Positions 8,460 through 18,573 of a DNA stretch of 64,000 nucleotides are shown one piece after another; within the stretch, counting starts at the first letter, position 1; each line of letters opens with the position of its first letter. Under the pieces are notes generated by a model, which did no database searches, was not told the DNA's origin, and worked only from the letters and a program-made list of their open reading frames with translations. The stretch is taken from assembly GCA_905480645.1 (NCBI GenBank), contig CAJQRC010000024.1:1-64000 (forward strand), read 5' to 3'. Source of the stretch: an uncultured Tateyamaria sp. (GTDB lineage Bacteria; Pseudomonadota; Alphaproteobacteria; Rhodobacterales; Rhodobacteraceae). The translations under genes and the position numbers were made by a program.

Positions 8460-9038
8460 ATGGGTAAAAAAAAACACATCCAACCGCACTTTATCCTAAA
8501 AAAAACCATTGTAATGGTGGGAATGATGGGTGCAGGAAAGACAGCTGTTGGGCGAGGCTTATCTCAACGGCTTTCTGTTCCATTTTTGGATAGTGATTCA
8601 GAGATTGAGACTGCTGCCAATCGGACAGTTCCAGAGATTTTTAAACGTGATGGCGAAAAATTTTTCAGAGCCCGAGAAGCTGAAGTAATTGCCCGTTTAC
8701 TTGAAGAAAAACGTGGTGTCCTTTCAACAGGCGGTGGTGCATTTTTGGCTCAGGATAATCGTATTAAAATTACGACTCGTGGTGTATCTGTTTGGTTAGA
8801 TGCTGATCTAGATTTATTATGGCAACGAGTGCGGCTTAAAGATACTCGGCCCTTGCTTCGTACCGCAGATCCGTTTGCTACTTTGACAAAAATTTATGGA
8901 AACCGCGTGCCCACGTACGCAAAGGCAGACGTAGTCGTGAAATCGATTTCAGGTTTATCTATTGAAGAGATGGTTGATCGTGTAATCGATAAGTTATTAT
9001 CGGATCGTCCAGATGTTTTGGAGATGAGCATTGCGTGA
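8460..9038 (+). CDS. aroK: Shikimate kinase
   Basis: AroK phosphorylates shikimate at the 3-hydroxyl in the chorismate pathway. The 192-aa sequence has the Walker A motif GMMGAGKT at 21-28, the shikimate-binding DSDSEIE after it, the STGGGAFL segment at about 90, and the lid arginine in LKDTRPLL. The gene overlaps aroB by 8 nt. The first residues (MGKKKHIQPH) are basic; a later start is possible but no better ATG precedes the Walker motif. Confidence 0.95.
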   Translation: MGKKKHIQPHFILKKTIVMVGMMGAGKTAVGRGLSQRLSVPFLDSDSEIETAANRTVPEIFKRDGEKFFRAREAEVIARLLEEKRGVLSTGGGAFLAQDNRIKITTRGVSVWLDADLDLLWQRVRLKDTRPLLRTADPFATLTKIYGNRVPTYAKADVVVKSISGLSIEEMVDRVIDKLLSDRPDVLEMSIA

Positions 9039-10137
9039 AGTTGTCCATGTACCATTGGGTGAAAGAGCTTATGATGTAATTATTGGTCCAGGCCTTTTGG
9101 CTGATTCTGGAACTTTAATTACGCCTTTTTTACAGCGTGCGCGCGTAGCAATTATTACTGAAACCCATGTCGCATCTTTGCATTTGGAAAGGTTTCGATC
9201 TGGTCTTGTGAAAGCTGGAGTTGAATGCTCTGTTCTTGAATTACCTCCTGGGGAAAGTACTAAAAGCTGGTTATATTTAACTAAAGTCACTGAATGGCTT
9301 CTGTACGAAAAAATTGAACGACACGATGTAGTAGTTGCACTTGGTGGCGGGGTAGTAGGAGATCTTGTGGGGTTCGCAGCGGCAATTTTGCGCCGTGGTG
9401 TACGACTAATTCAAATTCCAACCTCGCTGTTGGCACAAGTAGATAGCTCTGTTGGCGGAAAAACTGGAATAAACACATGTCACGGTAAAAATTTGGTGGG
9501 AGCATTCCATCAACCTTGTTTGGTATTAGCAGATTCCAGTGTTTTACAAACGTTATCATCGCGCGATTTTCTTGCTGGTTATGGCGAAGTTATGAAATAT
9601 GGCTTACTGGGAGATGCGGATTTTTGGAATTGGTTAGAAGTTAATGCTTCAGCGATGGTAGACGGTGACATGACGTTAAGAATTGCGGCAGTGAAAAAAT
9701 CAGTTCAGATGAAAGCTGATATAATAACACATGATGAAACAGAGCAGGGTGACCGAGCTTTACTCAATCTGGGTCACACATTCTGTCATGCTCTTGAAGC
9801 CGCTACTGGCTATTCTGATAGGCTTTTGCATGGAGAAGGGGTGGCGATCGGTTGTGGTTTGGCGTTCGCAATTTCGGCGCGTATGGGATTAATTAGTCAA
9901 GAAGAGCCAAGTCGCATCCATGAGCATTTACAATCGATGGGTATGAAAATAAATTTAACTGATATTTCAGGGGCTTTGCCATCAGCTGAAGATCTATTGG
10001 TTCTAATGGGACAAGATAAGAAAGTTGTTTCTGGCCGACTAAACTTTGTTTTGGCAAAAGGCATTGGTAATACATTCGTAACGGATAAGGTTGAGCCAAA
10101 TACCGTTATTGAGGTTCTAAAGGCCTACGGAGCCTAA
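9031..10137 (+). CDS. aroB: 3-dehydroquinate synthase
   Basis: AroB converts DAHP to 3-dehydroquinate, using NAD and a metal. The 368-aa protein has the NAD-binding GGGVVGDLVGFAAA, the IPTSLLAQVDSSVGGKTGIN block and the metal-ligand region LNLGHTFCHALE. The start is TTG at 9031, inside the aroK end, with a Shine-Dalgarno GGAG at 9019-9022, so translation is probably coupled to aroK. Confidence 0.96.
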   Translation: MREVVHVPLGERAYDVIIGPGLLADSGTLITPFLQRARVAIITETHVASLHLERFRSGLVKAGVECSVLELPPGESTKSWLYLTKVTEWLLYEKIERHDVVVALGGGVVGDLVGFAAAILRRGVRLIQIPTSLLAQVDSSVGGKTGINTCHGKNLVGAFHQPCLVLADSSVLQTLSSRDFLAGYGEVMKYGLLGDADFWNWLEVNASAMVDGDMTLRIAAVKKSVQMKADIITHDETEQGDRALLNLGHTFCHALEAATGYSDRLLHGEGVAIGCGLAFAISARMGLISQEEPSRIHEHLQSMGMKINLTDISGALPSAEDLLVLMGQDKKVVSGRLNFVLAKGIGNTFVTDKVEPNTVIEVLKAYGA

Positions 10138-10280
10138 CCTAATGTTTTCATTTCTTTTGCTAAGCTTAATAGTCTTTACAAAGTTTTTATAACGGGAGGT
10201 AAAAGGTCTTGTCTGACAATCCATTTAATTTTTTTATCCCGTGTGAATTAATTAGATCGTTTTTAGAAACCTTGATGTGA

Positions 10281-10320
10281 GAAAAATGACATCGAAAGCG
10301 GTTTTTGAAGCTTCCGATGC
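10281..10320 (-). terminator. Probable terminator of ssb
   Basis: On the minus strand CATCGGAAGC and GCTTTCGATG form a 10-bp stem with one weak pair around a loop of about 10 nt, followed by TCATTTTTCT. It lies some 45 nt after the ssb stop. The tail is imperfect, so confidence is moderate. Confidence 0.5.
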
Positions 10321-10364
10321 TTATTGTGGTATTTGTCCATATAGGCAGAATTTCGATCATTACA

Positions 10365-10856
10365 TCAAAATGGGATTTCATCATCTAAATCACGAGATGC
10401 CGCAGGGCTCGGAGTATTCGCATTTCCCCCGCCAGTATCTCCACCACGGTTATCGTAGCCTACTTGTCCATCGCCACCACCGCCCATCGAGCCGGCCCCA
10501 CTCTCGCGACCGTCAAGCATAGTAAGTGTACCACCATAACCTTGCAAAACAACTTCGGTCGAGTAGCGATCTTGACCAGCTTGATCCTGCCATTTTCGAG
10601 TTTGCAACTGTCCTTCAACATATACTTTGGAACCTTTTCGCAAATATTGTTCTGCAATCCGGACAAGTCCCTCCTGAAAAATAGCAACAGAATGCCACTC
10701 TGTGCGTTCTTTCCGCTCACCAGTATTACGATCTTTCCAATTTTCGGATGTTGCAATGCTGAGATTACAAACTTTCCCACCATTTTGGAACGTGCGAACC
10801 TCAGGGTCTCTTCCAAGATTTCCGATCAAAATTACTTTATTTACAGATCCTGCCAT
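10365..10856 (-). CDS. ssb: Single-stranded DNA-binding protein
   Basis: This 163-aa protein has an N-terminal OB fold to about residue 110 ([32 protein letters not shown]). A glycine-rich linker follows, and the tail ends in DDEIPF, the acidic tip that binds partner proteins such as RecQ, the Pol III chi subunit and exonuclease I. SSB coats single-stranded DNA in replication and repair. A holC (chi) gene is present at 53.3 kb. The 138-aa forward ORF over the same bases is a shadow. Confidence 0.97.
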   Translation of the reverse strand: MAGSVNKVILIGNLGRDPEVRTFQNGGKVCNLSIATSENWKDRNTGERKERTEWHSVAIFQEGLVRIAEQYLRKGSKVYVEGQLQTRKWQDQAGQDRYSTEVVLQGYGGTLTMLDGRESGAGSMGGGGDGQVGYDNRGGDTGGGNANTPSPAASRDLDDEIPF

Positions 10857-11039
10857 GTTTTTCCCTTCAGGTGTTGTTAAATGACAATGATTCTATGCCA
10901 TGTTCATTAAACCTCTTCCAACTTATACTTCTATTGAAAATGGTTAAAGCGTTTGGCACCCTTAAGGGTGGATCAAATAATAAAAAACTACTATAATTTT
11001 TTAAAGGCAGAAAGCCACTTTATATGGGCATTGGACACA

Positions 11040-11624
11040 ATGAGGAAAGTGATACCTGTAGTATTGGTTTTAAGCTGTACAGTTCAGTTAGTTGCAGCAG
11101 ATGTTTTAACCAATCGGAATCGAAACAAATTATTTAAATCTCAGACCAGTATTCTAGATAATCGCGCTGCCAAACAATACTCAAATTCGATTCGTTTGCA
11201 GCCTCCACAAGTGATCACGCCAACAAAATGGGGTGGTGCAGTGAAATTCCAAGGTAAATACAATGGCCCATTTCTAAAAATGGCACAGGATGCCGCTCGT
11301 CGTCACAGTGTGCCGGTGGATTTATTTCTACGTCTTGTCCAACAGGAGTCTGGTTGGAATTCAGAAGCAGTATCTCACAAAGGGGCGTATGGCTTGGCTC
11401 AACTGATGCCTCAAACAGCGGTTGCGCTTGGTGTTGACCCGACAGTACCTGCTGAAAACCTCGAGGGCGGCGCGCGTTATCTTAGGCAACAATATAGGGC
11501 TTTCGGCAGTTGGCGCCTCGCTTTAGCAGCATATAATGCTGGGCCAGATGCTGTGAAAAAACATAATGGTGTCCCTCCTTATGCAGAAACTCGCAATTAT
11601 GTCCGTATAATCTGGGGAAGTTGA
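11040..11624 (+). CDS. Lytic transglycosylase (SLT domain, family 1)
   Basis: I start at the ATG at 11040, since it opens directly on a signal peptide ([20 protein letters not shown]); the longer track ORF has no such signal. The 194-aa product carries an SLT domain at about residues 75-190. Catalytic glutamate is E103 in QQESGWN, followed by [13 protein letters not shown] and [13 protein letters not shown]. Such enzymes cut the MurNAc-GlcNAc bond in the periplasm and leave anhydroMurNAc, which AnmK (26.4 kb) can recycle. The gene is short for a Slt70-type enzyme and resembles the small LtgE/MltC-like lone-SLT proteins. Confidence 0.9.
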   Translation: MRKVIPVVLVLSCTVQLVAADVLTNRNRNKLFKSQTSILDNRAAKQYSNSIRLQPPQVITPTKWGGAVKFQGKYNGPFLKMAQDAARRHSVPVDLFLRLVQQESGWNSEAVSHKGAYGLAQLMPQTAVALGVDPTVPAENLEGGARYLRQQYRAFGSWRLALAAYNAGPDAVKKHNGVPPYAETRNYVRIIWGS

Positions 11625-12054
11625 TTTTAAATAAAACTAAATCTTAGTAGTCTTCACGGTTACAATGATGGATTATAAAAAACTTTGTTTGAATAAAAGA
11701 GGCAATGGAACCGACTGAGCAACCCCACTTGAGTGGTCCATATTGAAAGGGGAAGGCTCTTATTCGCGTGGTTAGCTCTAAACAGTCTCGATGCCGGCTA
11801 GGTTAGCATATTATTATGAGGTTCTGACGTATTTACTGAATACTGCAGTGAGACTTAATAAAATATTAAACAGTTTTACCTCAACGTCCTTTTCTAATCG
11901 GATTTAATAATCTGTAGAAAATGAAATATAATCAGCATACTAGCTAATGTCAGCTATATGTTTTCAACTTTATTGAGGGTCAGATTGTGGACATGTACAT
12001 TCAAATACATCGTTCTGCATCGCTCGTTTATTAACCATACCCAGTTTTTTTAAG
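11625..12054. other. 430-bp gap, no gene recognised
   Basis: The gap lies between the transglycosylase end and the miaA end. It contains a CCACT-TG-AGTGG palindrome at about 11728 and a slightly GC-richer patch with no open frame of note. The GAGTGGTCC part resembles the IS end at 1470 only over eight bases. I see no terminator I would defend. Confidence 0.4.
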
Positions 12055-12921
12055 CTAAGATGTCTCTACCTGAACCCACTCGGCCATATTCGACCTAAAC
12101 CATGTCCGTTGCCTTTTGGCGTATTTTCGTGTGGTGATGCTTGCCGCTTCCACAGCTTCGTTGCGTGTTATTTTTCCGGTAATTACACCAATCGCTTCTG
12201 CGGCACCAATGGCCTTACAGGAAGGCAGGCTGGGATCAAATCGATTCAGCATAGCTTTGGCTTCGTCCAACCCTCCATTGTCAATAATATGATTAAAACG
12301 GTTTTCGATACGATGATTTAACCAATCTTTTGTGCTGTTTAGTACGATGCCAGTATAATCGCTTTTCCGTAGTATGGGTGGACCAGTATCCTTTTGCCAA
12401 GAAGTCAAAGAACGTCCAGTACATTTTTGAACTTCCCAAGCACGCTGAACACGTGCTCGATTAGCTAAATCTATTCGGGAAATGGTCTCGTGGTCTATTT
12501 CATTAACAAGTTTTTCCAATGATAGAGTGTTTCCAATTAATCGAATTTCAGTTGGAGTAGTGGGAATATCTGCTAATCCTTTAGTCAGGGCGTTGAAGTA
12601 AAGCCCTGTTCCACCAACTATGACGGGCTTGTTGTCTTTAATAAGTAATTTTATGCTTTTTAACCAATGCCCTGTGGAATACTCAGTATCATAGGAAATA
12701 TGGCCATACAAAAAATGAGGAGCACATTTTTCCTCTTCCATCGACGGCCGCGCTGTAATTATGCGCCAACAGTTGTATACTTGGCTTGCGTCAGCATTAA
12801 CTATTATTCTGTCTTGCGCTTCAGCTATAGCCATAGCTAGTGCAGATTTTCCCGTAGCAGTTGGCCCAGCGATTAAGACTGGACGTTCTTTGCTCAAAGA
12901 TGCGATCAGGTTTTTGATCAT
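12055..12921 (-). CDS. miaA: tRNA dimethylallyltransferase
   Basis: MiaA adds a dimethylallyl group to N6 of A37 in tRNAs that read U-starting codons. The 288-aa protein has the P-loop GPTATGKS at 19-26, then VNADASQVY, the [11 protein letters not shown] segment and a C-terminal [12 protein letters not shown] motif that contacts tRNA. The size is at the short end for the family but complete. It is divergent from pyrH with only about 70 bp between the starts. Confidence 0.95.
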   Translation of the reverse strand: MIKNLIASLSKERPVLIAGPTATGKSALAMAIAEAQDRIIVNADASQVYNCWRIITARPSMEEEKCAPHFLYGHISYDTEYSTGHWLKSIKLLIKDNKPVIVGGTGLYFNALTKGLADIPTTPTEIRLIGNTLSLEKLVNEIDHETISRIDLANRARVQRAWEVQKCTGRSLTSWQKDTGPPILRKSDYTGIVLNSTKDWLNHRIENRFNHIIDNGGLDEAKAMLNRFDPSLPSCKAIGAAEAIGVITGKITRNEAVEAASITTRKYAKRQRTWFRSNMAEWVQVETS

Positions 12922-12993
12922 ATGGTTCTGTCCATTGAATACTGTTTGATTTTACGACAGGTTACATTGAATTCAAAGTGCAAGGAAAATGTC

Positions 12994-13722
12994 ATGGCTG
13001 AGATGGGCTCAAAAGTATCTTTCAAGAGGGTCATGCTTAAAATATCAGGCGAAGCCTTGATGGGTGATCAAGGTTTTGGTTTACACCCGCCTACTGTAGA
13101 ACGGATAGCTCGAGAGGTACAATCTGTACATGAAATGGGCGTTGAAATTTGTATGGTTATTGGTGGGGGTAATATTTTTCGCGGGCTCCAAGGGTCTGCG
13201 CAAGGTATGGAGCGCACGACGGCTGATTACATGGGAATGCTCGCCACTGTCATGAATGCTTTGGCAATGCAGTCTGCTTTAGAAGGGCTAAACATTCATA
13301 CTCGTGTAATTTCTGCCATTACTATGAACGAAGTGGCCGAACCCTACATCAGGCGTCGGGCTGTTAGGCATCTTGAAAAAATGCGGGTGTGCATTTTTGC
13401 AGCAGGGACGGGTAATCCATATTTTACAACGGATACAGCAGCTACCCTGCGCGCTAGTGAAATGTCCTGTGAGGCAATATTTAAAGGAACTAAAGTTGAC
13501 GGAGTATATGATAGAGACCCAGCTAAGTATGACGATGCATCCCGTTATGAAACCGTAAGCTATGATGATGTATTGGCAAAGCGTTTAGGTGTTATGGATG
13601 CTAGTGCGATTGCATTGGCTCGTGATAATAATCTTCCAATCATCGTATTTTCTCTGGATGAACCTGGAGGGTTTCGTGGGATTCTTGCAGGCGATGGAAC
13701 TTACACTAGGGTCCAAGGTTAG
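12994..13722 (+). CDS. pyrH: UMP kinase
   Basis: PyrH phosphorylates UMP to UDP for all pyrimidine nucleotides and for UDP-sugars used by LpxA and LpxB downstream. I choose the ATG at 12994, preceded by AAGGAA with good spacing, giving 242 aa; the track start adds 24 residues without homology. Visible motifs are [32 protein letters not shown] and GVYDRDP. rpsB and tsf, which often precede pyrH, are not here; miaA lies upstream on the other strand instead. It is the first gene of a long forward envelope cluster. Confidence 0.96.
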   Translation: MAEMGSKVSFKRVMLKISGEALMGDQGFGLHPPTVERIAREVQSVHEMGVEICMVIGGGNIFRGLQGSAQGMERTTADYMGMLATVMNALAMQSALEGLNIHTRVISAITMNEVAEPYIRRRAVRHLEKMRVCIFAAGTGNPYFTTDTAATLRASEMSCEAIFKGTKVDGVYDRDPAKYDDASRYETVSYDDVLAKRLGVMDASAIALARDNNLPIIVFSLDEPGGFRGILAGDGTYTRVQG

Positions 13723-13846
13723 ATTTTTGAGGGTAGCTTCTATTTCTTTCTAAATTTTAGATCTTAAGACCTCTAGAAATTCATATGCTCCTTGATCTAT
13801 ATGGAATAAATTAAACTCGTGTAGGTGAAAATATTTAGGAGAGTGC

Positions 13847-14410
13847 ATGTCTGACGATTTTATGCTCGATACTGATGACCTTGGGCGCCGTATGGACGGT
13901 GCAATGACTAATTTAAAAATGGAATTTGCTTCATTGCGGACCGGTCGCGCATCTGCTTCTATGCTGGAGCCGGTAATGGTGGACGCTTACGGCGCAACAA
14001 CTCCTATCAACCAAGTTGGTACTGTAAATGTTCCTGAGCCAAGAATGGTAACCATTAATGTTTGGGATAAGGGGCTTGTTGATAAAGTTGAAAAAGCAAT
14101 CCGGAATAGTGGTTTGGGAATAAATCCGCAAATGAATGGAACTCTTATTATGCTTCCCATTCCTGAACTTAATGAAGAACGTCGTCGTGAATTGACTAAA
14201 GTAGCTGCCGGTTATGGGGAGAATGCTCGAGTTAGTATCCGTAATGTGCGGCGGGATGGTATGGATCAGATCAAGAAAGCTAAGGCCAATGGCATGTCTG
14301 AGGATGATCAGAAACTTTGGGAAGAAGAAGTGCAGGATATGACTGACACAGCAATCAAAGCTATTGATGCTCAATTGGAACAAAAACAGTTTGAAATCAT
14401 GCAGGTCTAG
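13847..14410 (+). CDS. frr: Ribosome recycling factor
   Basis: The 187-aa product has the typical RRF length and the sequences [27 protein letters not shown] and [15 protein letters not shown] works with EF-G to split the post-termination ribosome. A strong Shine-Dalgarno (TTAGGAGAG) precedes the ATG. The order pyrH-frr-uppS is conserved across bacteria. The 124-bp gap after pyrH may hold a separate promoter, but no clear one is seen. Confidence 0.97.
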   Translation: MSDDFMLDTDDLGRRMDGAMTNLKMEFASLRTGRASASMLEPVMVDAYGATTPINQVGTVNVPEPRMVTINVWDKGLVDKVEKAIRNSGLGINPQMNGTLIMLPIPELNEERRRELTKVAAGYGENARVSIRNVRRDGMDQIKKAKANGMSEDDQKLWEEEVQDMTDTAIKAIDAQLEQKQFEIMQV

Positions 14411-14502
14411 CTCATTAATTCACAATTAATACGGCGAATTGTAAGAAAAATATTTTCTAGTCATTAATTGACTGGCACTAATAGAGCCGCAAGGATAATA
14501 AA

Positions 14503-15219
14503 ATTACTAAATTTAAGAATAAGGGTCCACGCCATGTTGCCATTATTATGGATGGCAATGGACGGTGGGCGTCGCAGCGTGGGCGCCCGCGGCTATTTGG
14601 TCATCATGCTGGTGGTAAGCGCGTTCGTGAGGTTATCGAAGCCTGTCCTGATGCTGGTGTTGAATATCTTACTATTTTTGCCTTCTCCACGGAAAATTGG
14701 AAGCGCACTCAGGTTGAGGTCGCTGGCCTAATGAGCCTTTTCCGTCGGTATATATTGAAAGAGGCGCGAGAGGTCCATAATTTTGGAGCGCGAGTTCGAT
14801 TTATTGGTGATAGGGTTCAACTGGATAGAAAGCTGGTTGCATTAATGGATGAATTGGAAACATTGACTGAAAATAATACTCGCGTCCATTTAACAGTTGC
14901 CCTGAATTATGGAGGGCGCGACGAGGTTGCTCGAGCGACAAAACGTCTTGCGGAAGATGTAGCAGCAGGTAAGCTGAAACCCGATGAAGTAACTGAGGAA
15001 ACACTGCCAAATTATTTAGATACTTGTGTTTTACCCGATCCTGATCTTGTTATCCGAACTAGCGGTGAGGCTCGTATATCAAACTTTTTACTCTGGCAGT
15101 CAGCTTACGCTGAATATGAGTTTATTGATACTTTGTGGCCAGATTTTAAACGGGATGAATTTATCCGTCTTTGCCAAAGTTATGGAAACCGTGATCGGCG
15201 TTACGGTGGGTTAAAATAA
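14503..15219 (+). CDS. uppS: Undecaprenyl diphosphate synthase, probable ATT start
   Basis: UppS adds eight isoprene units to farnesyl diphosphate to make the C55 lipid carrier. The catalytic MDGNGRW, HHAGGKRVREV, FAFSTENWKR and the C-terminal RTSGEARISNFLLWQ are intact. The ORF-track start at 14548 is the methionine of MDGNGRW itself and would remove the first beta strand (HVAII), which is present in frame upstream. No ATG, GTG or TTG lies between that point and the in-frame TAG at 14482. An ATT at 14503 sits 7 nt after AAGGA (14491-14495) and gives a normal 238-aa protein. A frameshift or assembly error is the alternative. Confidence 0.9.
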   Translation: MTKFKNKGPRHVAIIMDGNGRWASQRGRPRLFGHHAGGKRVREVIEACPDAGVEYLTIFAFSTENWKRTQVEVAGLMSLFRRYILKEAREVHNFGARVRFIGDRVQLDRKLVALMDELETLTENNTRVHLTVALNYGGRDEVARATKRLAEDVAAGKLKPDEVTEETLPNYLDTCVLPDPDLVIRTSGEARISNFLLWQSAYAEYEFIDTLWPDFKRDEFIRLCQSYGNRDRRYGGLK

Positions 15220-16010
15220 TGCTTAAACCTGAAAAATTGCCTGACCTGGCTAGCCGTTCTGCGTCAGCGTTAGCAATGATATTTTTGGGATTCTGGGGTA
15301 TTTGGATTGGTGGTTTTGTATTTCAAATCTTAGTATCAATAGTCTGCGGCGTGATGATTTGGGAGCTAGTAGTGATGTTAGTACCGTCAAAAAAGTCACT
15401 TGCCCTGCAGCTGGGTAGCGTGACTGGAGCGTCATTATTACTATCATTGTATTTTCCAAACGAATTCATTTTACCATTGTTGACTGCGTCCTTTTTGGTG
15501 GGAATTTCTCAGCTCTCGAGAAACCGGATAATTTACCTATTATTTTCAATCATGATAGTAATATCTGGATTTGCTATATTATTTTTACGTAATGACTTTG
15601 GATTAATTTGGGTGGTATGGCTAGTAACTGTTGTAGTAGTGACTGATATTTCAGGTTATTTCGCAGGACGTCTAATAGGGGGGCCAAAATTTTGGCCACA
15701 AGTAAGTCCCAAGAAAACTTGGTCAGGTACAATCGCAGGCTGGTTAGGAGCAGGGTTTGTTGGAGCACTATTCATGGTAAACTTGGATTTTGGCCCAAAG
15801 ATTATTGGCATTTCAGTAGCTGTATCGATGGCTAGTCAGTTGGGCGACATAGCAGAAAGTGCTTTAAAGCGGAAGATGTTGGTTAAAGACAGTTCTAATC
15901 TTATCCCCGGTCACGGTGGTGTTTTAGATCGCTTTGATGGCATGCTGGGCGCGTTAATTTTCTTATTTACTCTTTGGCTACCATATGGCGCTGCTGGAGA
16001 CTTTTTTTGA
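15219..16010 (+). CDS. cdsA: Phosphatidate cytidylyltransferase
   Basis: CdsA makes CDP-diacylglycerol from phosphatidic acid and CTP in the inner membrane. The 263-aa protein has multiple hydrophobic helices and the C-terminal family signature around SALKRKMLVKDSSNLIPGHGG and LDRFDGML. Upstream, VSPKKTWSG is also typical. Its ATG overlaps the last base of the uppS stop (TAATG), so the two are coupled. Confidence 0.95.
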   Translation: MLKPEKLPDLASRSASALAMIFLGFWGIWIGGFVFQILVSIVCGVMIWELVVMLVPSKKSLALQLGSVTGASLLLSLYFPNEFILPLLTASFLVGISQLSRNRIIYLLFSIMIVISGFAILFLRNDFGLIWVVWLVTVVVVTDISGYFAGRLIGGPKFWPQVSPKKTWSGTIAGWLGAGFVGALFMVNLDFGPKIIGISVAVSMASQLGDIAESALKRKMLVKDSSNLIPGHGGVLDRFDGMLGALIFLFTLWLPYGAAGDFF

Positions 16011-17176
16011 AACGTCGTGTTTCTATTTTTGGATCAACTGGTTCCATTGGACAAAATACGGTTGATCTTATCAATCGAAATCCTGATGATTACGACGTCA
16101 TTGCTCTTACTGGTGCTTCTAATATTCAGCAACTTGCTCGTGATGCAATACGTCTTTGCGCCGATGTAGCTATAACTGCCGATGTATCACGGTTAGATGA
16201 TCTACGTACAGCCCTTGATGGTTCTGGTATTGATTCTGAGGCTGGCTCAAGCGCTATTAATGAAGCAGGACATCGGCCTACAGATTGGGTTATGTCTGCA
16301 ATAGTTGGCGCAGCAGGTTTAACCCCCGGCCTCCATGCCCTGCAGCAGGGTGCGACGGTTGCATTAGCAAACAAAGAATCGCTGGTATGTGCTGGAGAGT
16401 TGATATTGCAAACAGCCAAGCAAAATGGCGCACAGTTGTTACCTGTTGATAGTGAGCATTCTGGAGTGTTTCAAGCCTTAGCTGGTGAAGATATAAGCAC
16501 GGTCGACCGAATTATTATAACTGCATCTGGCGGAGCTTTTAGAGACTGGCCTTTAGAAAAACTTGCGCACGCAACTCTTGCACAAGCTTCATCTCATCCA
16601 AATTGGGATATGGGACAGCGGATAACAATAGACTCTGCATCTATGTTTAATAAGGCGATGGAAATTATTGAAACTAAAGAATATTTTGGGATTAGCGCTA
16701 ATAAAATAGAAGTGCTTGTGCATCCAGAATCATTAATCCATGCTCTTGTTGGTTTTAATGATGGTGCTCTGATAGCTCACGTTGGTCCAACAGATATGCG
16801 GCATGCAATAGGGTATGCTTTGCACTGGCCTAAACGACAGCCCCTTCCAGTGGAGCGTTTAGACTTCGCTCGAATTGGGACTTTTTCCTTTCGCGCACCT
16901 GACGAGAAACGTTGGCCTGCGTTGCGCTTGGCACGTGAGGTTATGGAGCGTGGTGGATTGGCAGGCACTGTATTTAATGCAGCCAAAGAGGTTGCTTTGA
17001 ACGGCTTTGTCTCTGGAGATATATCTTTTATAAATATGGCAGAAATTGTTGATAAAGTGCTTAATTCAGTAGCAGTTGATCATATTGACGCTCCAATGAC
17101 CCTTGATAACATTATGTATGTAGACCAAATAAGTCGAAATGCAGCTATTAACGAAATAAAACAAAGAGCAGGATAA
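16007..17176 (+). CDS. dxr: 1-deoxy-D-xylulose 5-phosphate reductoisomerase
   Basis: Dxr makes MEP from DXP, the committed step of the non-mevalonate isoprenoid route. I start at TTG 16007, which overlaps the cdsA stop and has GGAG at 15996-15999; the product is 389 aa and begins KRRVSIFGSTGSIG, the NADPH-binding motif. Metal and substrate residues lie in VDSEHSGVFQ and IDSASMFNKAMEIIE. The track start at 15974 lies inside cdsA and adds residues with no homology. Confidence 0.95.
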   Translation: MKRRVSIFGSTGSIGQNTVDLINRNPDDYDVIALTGASNIQQLARDAIRLCADVAITADVSRLDDLRTALDGSGIDSEAGSSAINEAGHRPTDWVMSAIVGAAGLTPGLHALQQGATVALANKESLVCAGELILQTAKQNGAQLLPVDSEHSGVFQALAGEDISTVDRIIITASGGAFRDWPLEKLAHATLAQASSHPNWDMGQRITIDSASMFNKAMEIIETKEYFGISANKIEVLVHPESLIHALVGFNDGALIAHVGPTDMRHAIGYALHWPKRQPLPVERLDFARIGTFSFRAPDEKRWPALRLAREVMERGGLAGTVFNAAKEVALNGFVSGDISFINMAEIVDKVLNSVAVDHIDAPMTLDNIMYVDQISRNAAINEIKQRAG

Positions 17177-17179
17177 ATT

Positions 17180-18529
17180 TTGGATATTTTAACCAGCATG
17201 CCTGCCTTTGGTGGCATTGTGTGGACTATTTTTTTCTTCGTCATAGCGCTCAGTGTTATTGTTGCTATCCATGAGTACGGTCATTACATCGTTGGGCGTT
17301 GGTCTGGTATTCATGCGGACGTGTTTTCGATAGGTTTTGGCCCAGTTTTATACCGTAGAAAAGACAAGCGCGGCACTTACTGGCAAATTGCAGCTCTTCC
17401 CTTTGGTGGTTTTGTTAAATTCGCTGGTGACGCTGACGCTTCCTCTGGAAAAGATGTAGACGCTATGGCTGCCGCTGCGAAAGATCCAGTAATGTTGCGA
17501 CAAACAATGCATGGCGCACCTTTGTGGGCTCGGACAGTAACTGTAGCAGCAGGCCCTATTTTTAATTTTGTATTTTCAGTTATAATTTTTACTCTTTTTG
17601 GATATTCTAATGGTACTCCTCGTGATCCGCTTACCGTGGGCAATTTACCAGCACTGCCTACAGAGTTTCAAGAATTACAGGAAGGCGACTTGATAATTTC
17701 AATTAACGGTATTTTGCTTCCAAAAATTGGCAATACTTTTGATGATAATTTTATAAATAAATTGCCAAAAAAACCAGTTCTTGATTACACCGTTAACCGT
17801 AACGGTACTGAGGTAATAGCCAGAGGGCCTTATTTACGGCCTGCGTTAATTGGTGCTGTAAGCCCAAAAAGTGCCGCCTTAGCAGCTGGCCTTTTGCCGG
17901 GTGATGTGGTCGTGGCTGTGAATGACGAATCTGTTTTTTCTTTTACACAACTAGTATCTGCTGTGGAGGGTTCTGACGGCAGAAGCCTAGACCTGTTGGT
18001 ATGGCGTGATGGCCTTTTGACAGAGAAAACTCTTACTCCAAGAAAAGTTGACGAGCCTCAATCGGAAGGTGGTTTTACATCACAATGGCGAATTGGTGTC
18101 GCTAGTGCTAATGCTTTTGAGGCAGCTACTGAAGCTCCCGATTTGTCAATGGCAATAACAGATGGTGTTATTCAGACTTGGTCAATAATTAGTGGTTCTA
18201 TTTCAGGTCTGGGGCATATGATTACGGGTGCTATAAGCACTTGTAATTTGTCTGGTCCAGTCGGTATTGCTCAAGTATCCGGCACCATGGCTAGCCAAGG
18301 TGCCCAAAGCTTCGTTTGGTTTATTGCGGTACTTTCTACCGCCGTAGGGCTAATGAATCTTTTTCCGATCCCCGCACTAGACGGAGGACATCTAGTTTTT
18401 TACGCCTATGAAGGTGTTACAGGTAGGCCGCCTAGTGATCGTGCGCTGCGCGTATTGATGGGTTTTGGCTTCGTTTTTATTATTTCTTTGATGGTTTTTG
18501 CGTTGGGCAATGATCTTTTTTGCCCTTAG
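17180..18529 (+). CDS. rseP: Site-2 intramembrane zinc metalloprotease RseP
   Basis: RseP cleaves membrane-anchored substrates such as anti-sigma factors and signal-peptide remnants. The 449-aa protein has the catalytic HEYGH at 31-35 in the first TM helix, PDZ-like regions in the middle (KSAALAAGLLPGDVVVAVND) and the second metal motif IPALDGGH near residue 408. The TTG start at 17180 is preceded by AGGA. It begins 3 nt after dxr and belongs to the same transcript. Confidence 0.94.
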   Translation: MDILTSMPAFGGIVWTIFFFVIALSVIVAIHEYGHYIVGRWSGIHADVFSIGFGPVLYRRKDKRGTYWQIAALPFGGFVKFAGDADASSGKDVDAMAAAAKDPVMLRQTMHGAPLWARTVTVAAGPIFNFVFSVIIFTLFGYSNGTPRDPLTVGNLPALPTEFQELQEGDLIISINGILLPKIGNTFDDNFINKLPKKPVLDYTVNRNGTEVIARGPYLRPALIGAVSPKSAALAAGLLPGDVVVAVNDESVFSFTQLVSAVEGSDGRSLDLLVWRDGLLTEKTLTPRKVDEPQSEGGFTSQWRIGVASANAFEAATEAPDLSMAITDGVIQTWSIISGSISGLGHMITGAISTCNLSGPVGIAQVSGTMASQGAQSFVWFIAVLSTAVGLMNLFPIPALDGGHLVFYAYEGVTGRPPSDRALRVLMGFGFVFIISLMVFALGNDLFCP

Positions 18530-18573
18530 GCATAAAAATATTACTGTTACATTGCCTCGAAATCGGTCACATA

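Noticed and set aside
10464-10880. 138-aa forward ORF over ssb
   Set aside because: Antisense shadow of a certain ssb gene; composition shows no protein pattern.
11720-11760. Possible second IS end (GAGTGGTCC) in the gap after the transglycosylase gene
   Set aside because: Only eight bases agree with the end at 1470 and no transposase fragment is nearby.
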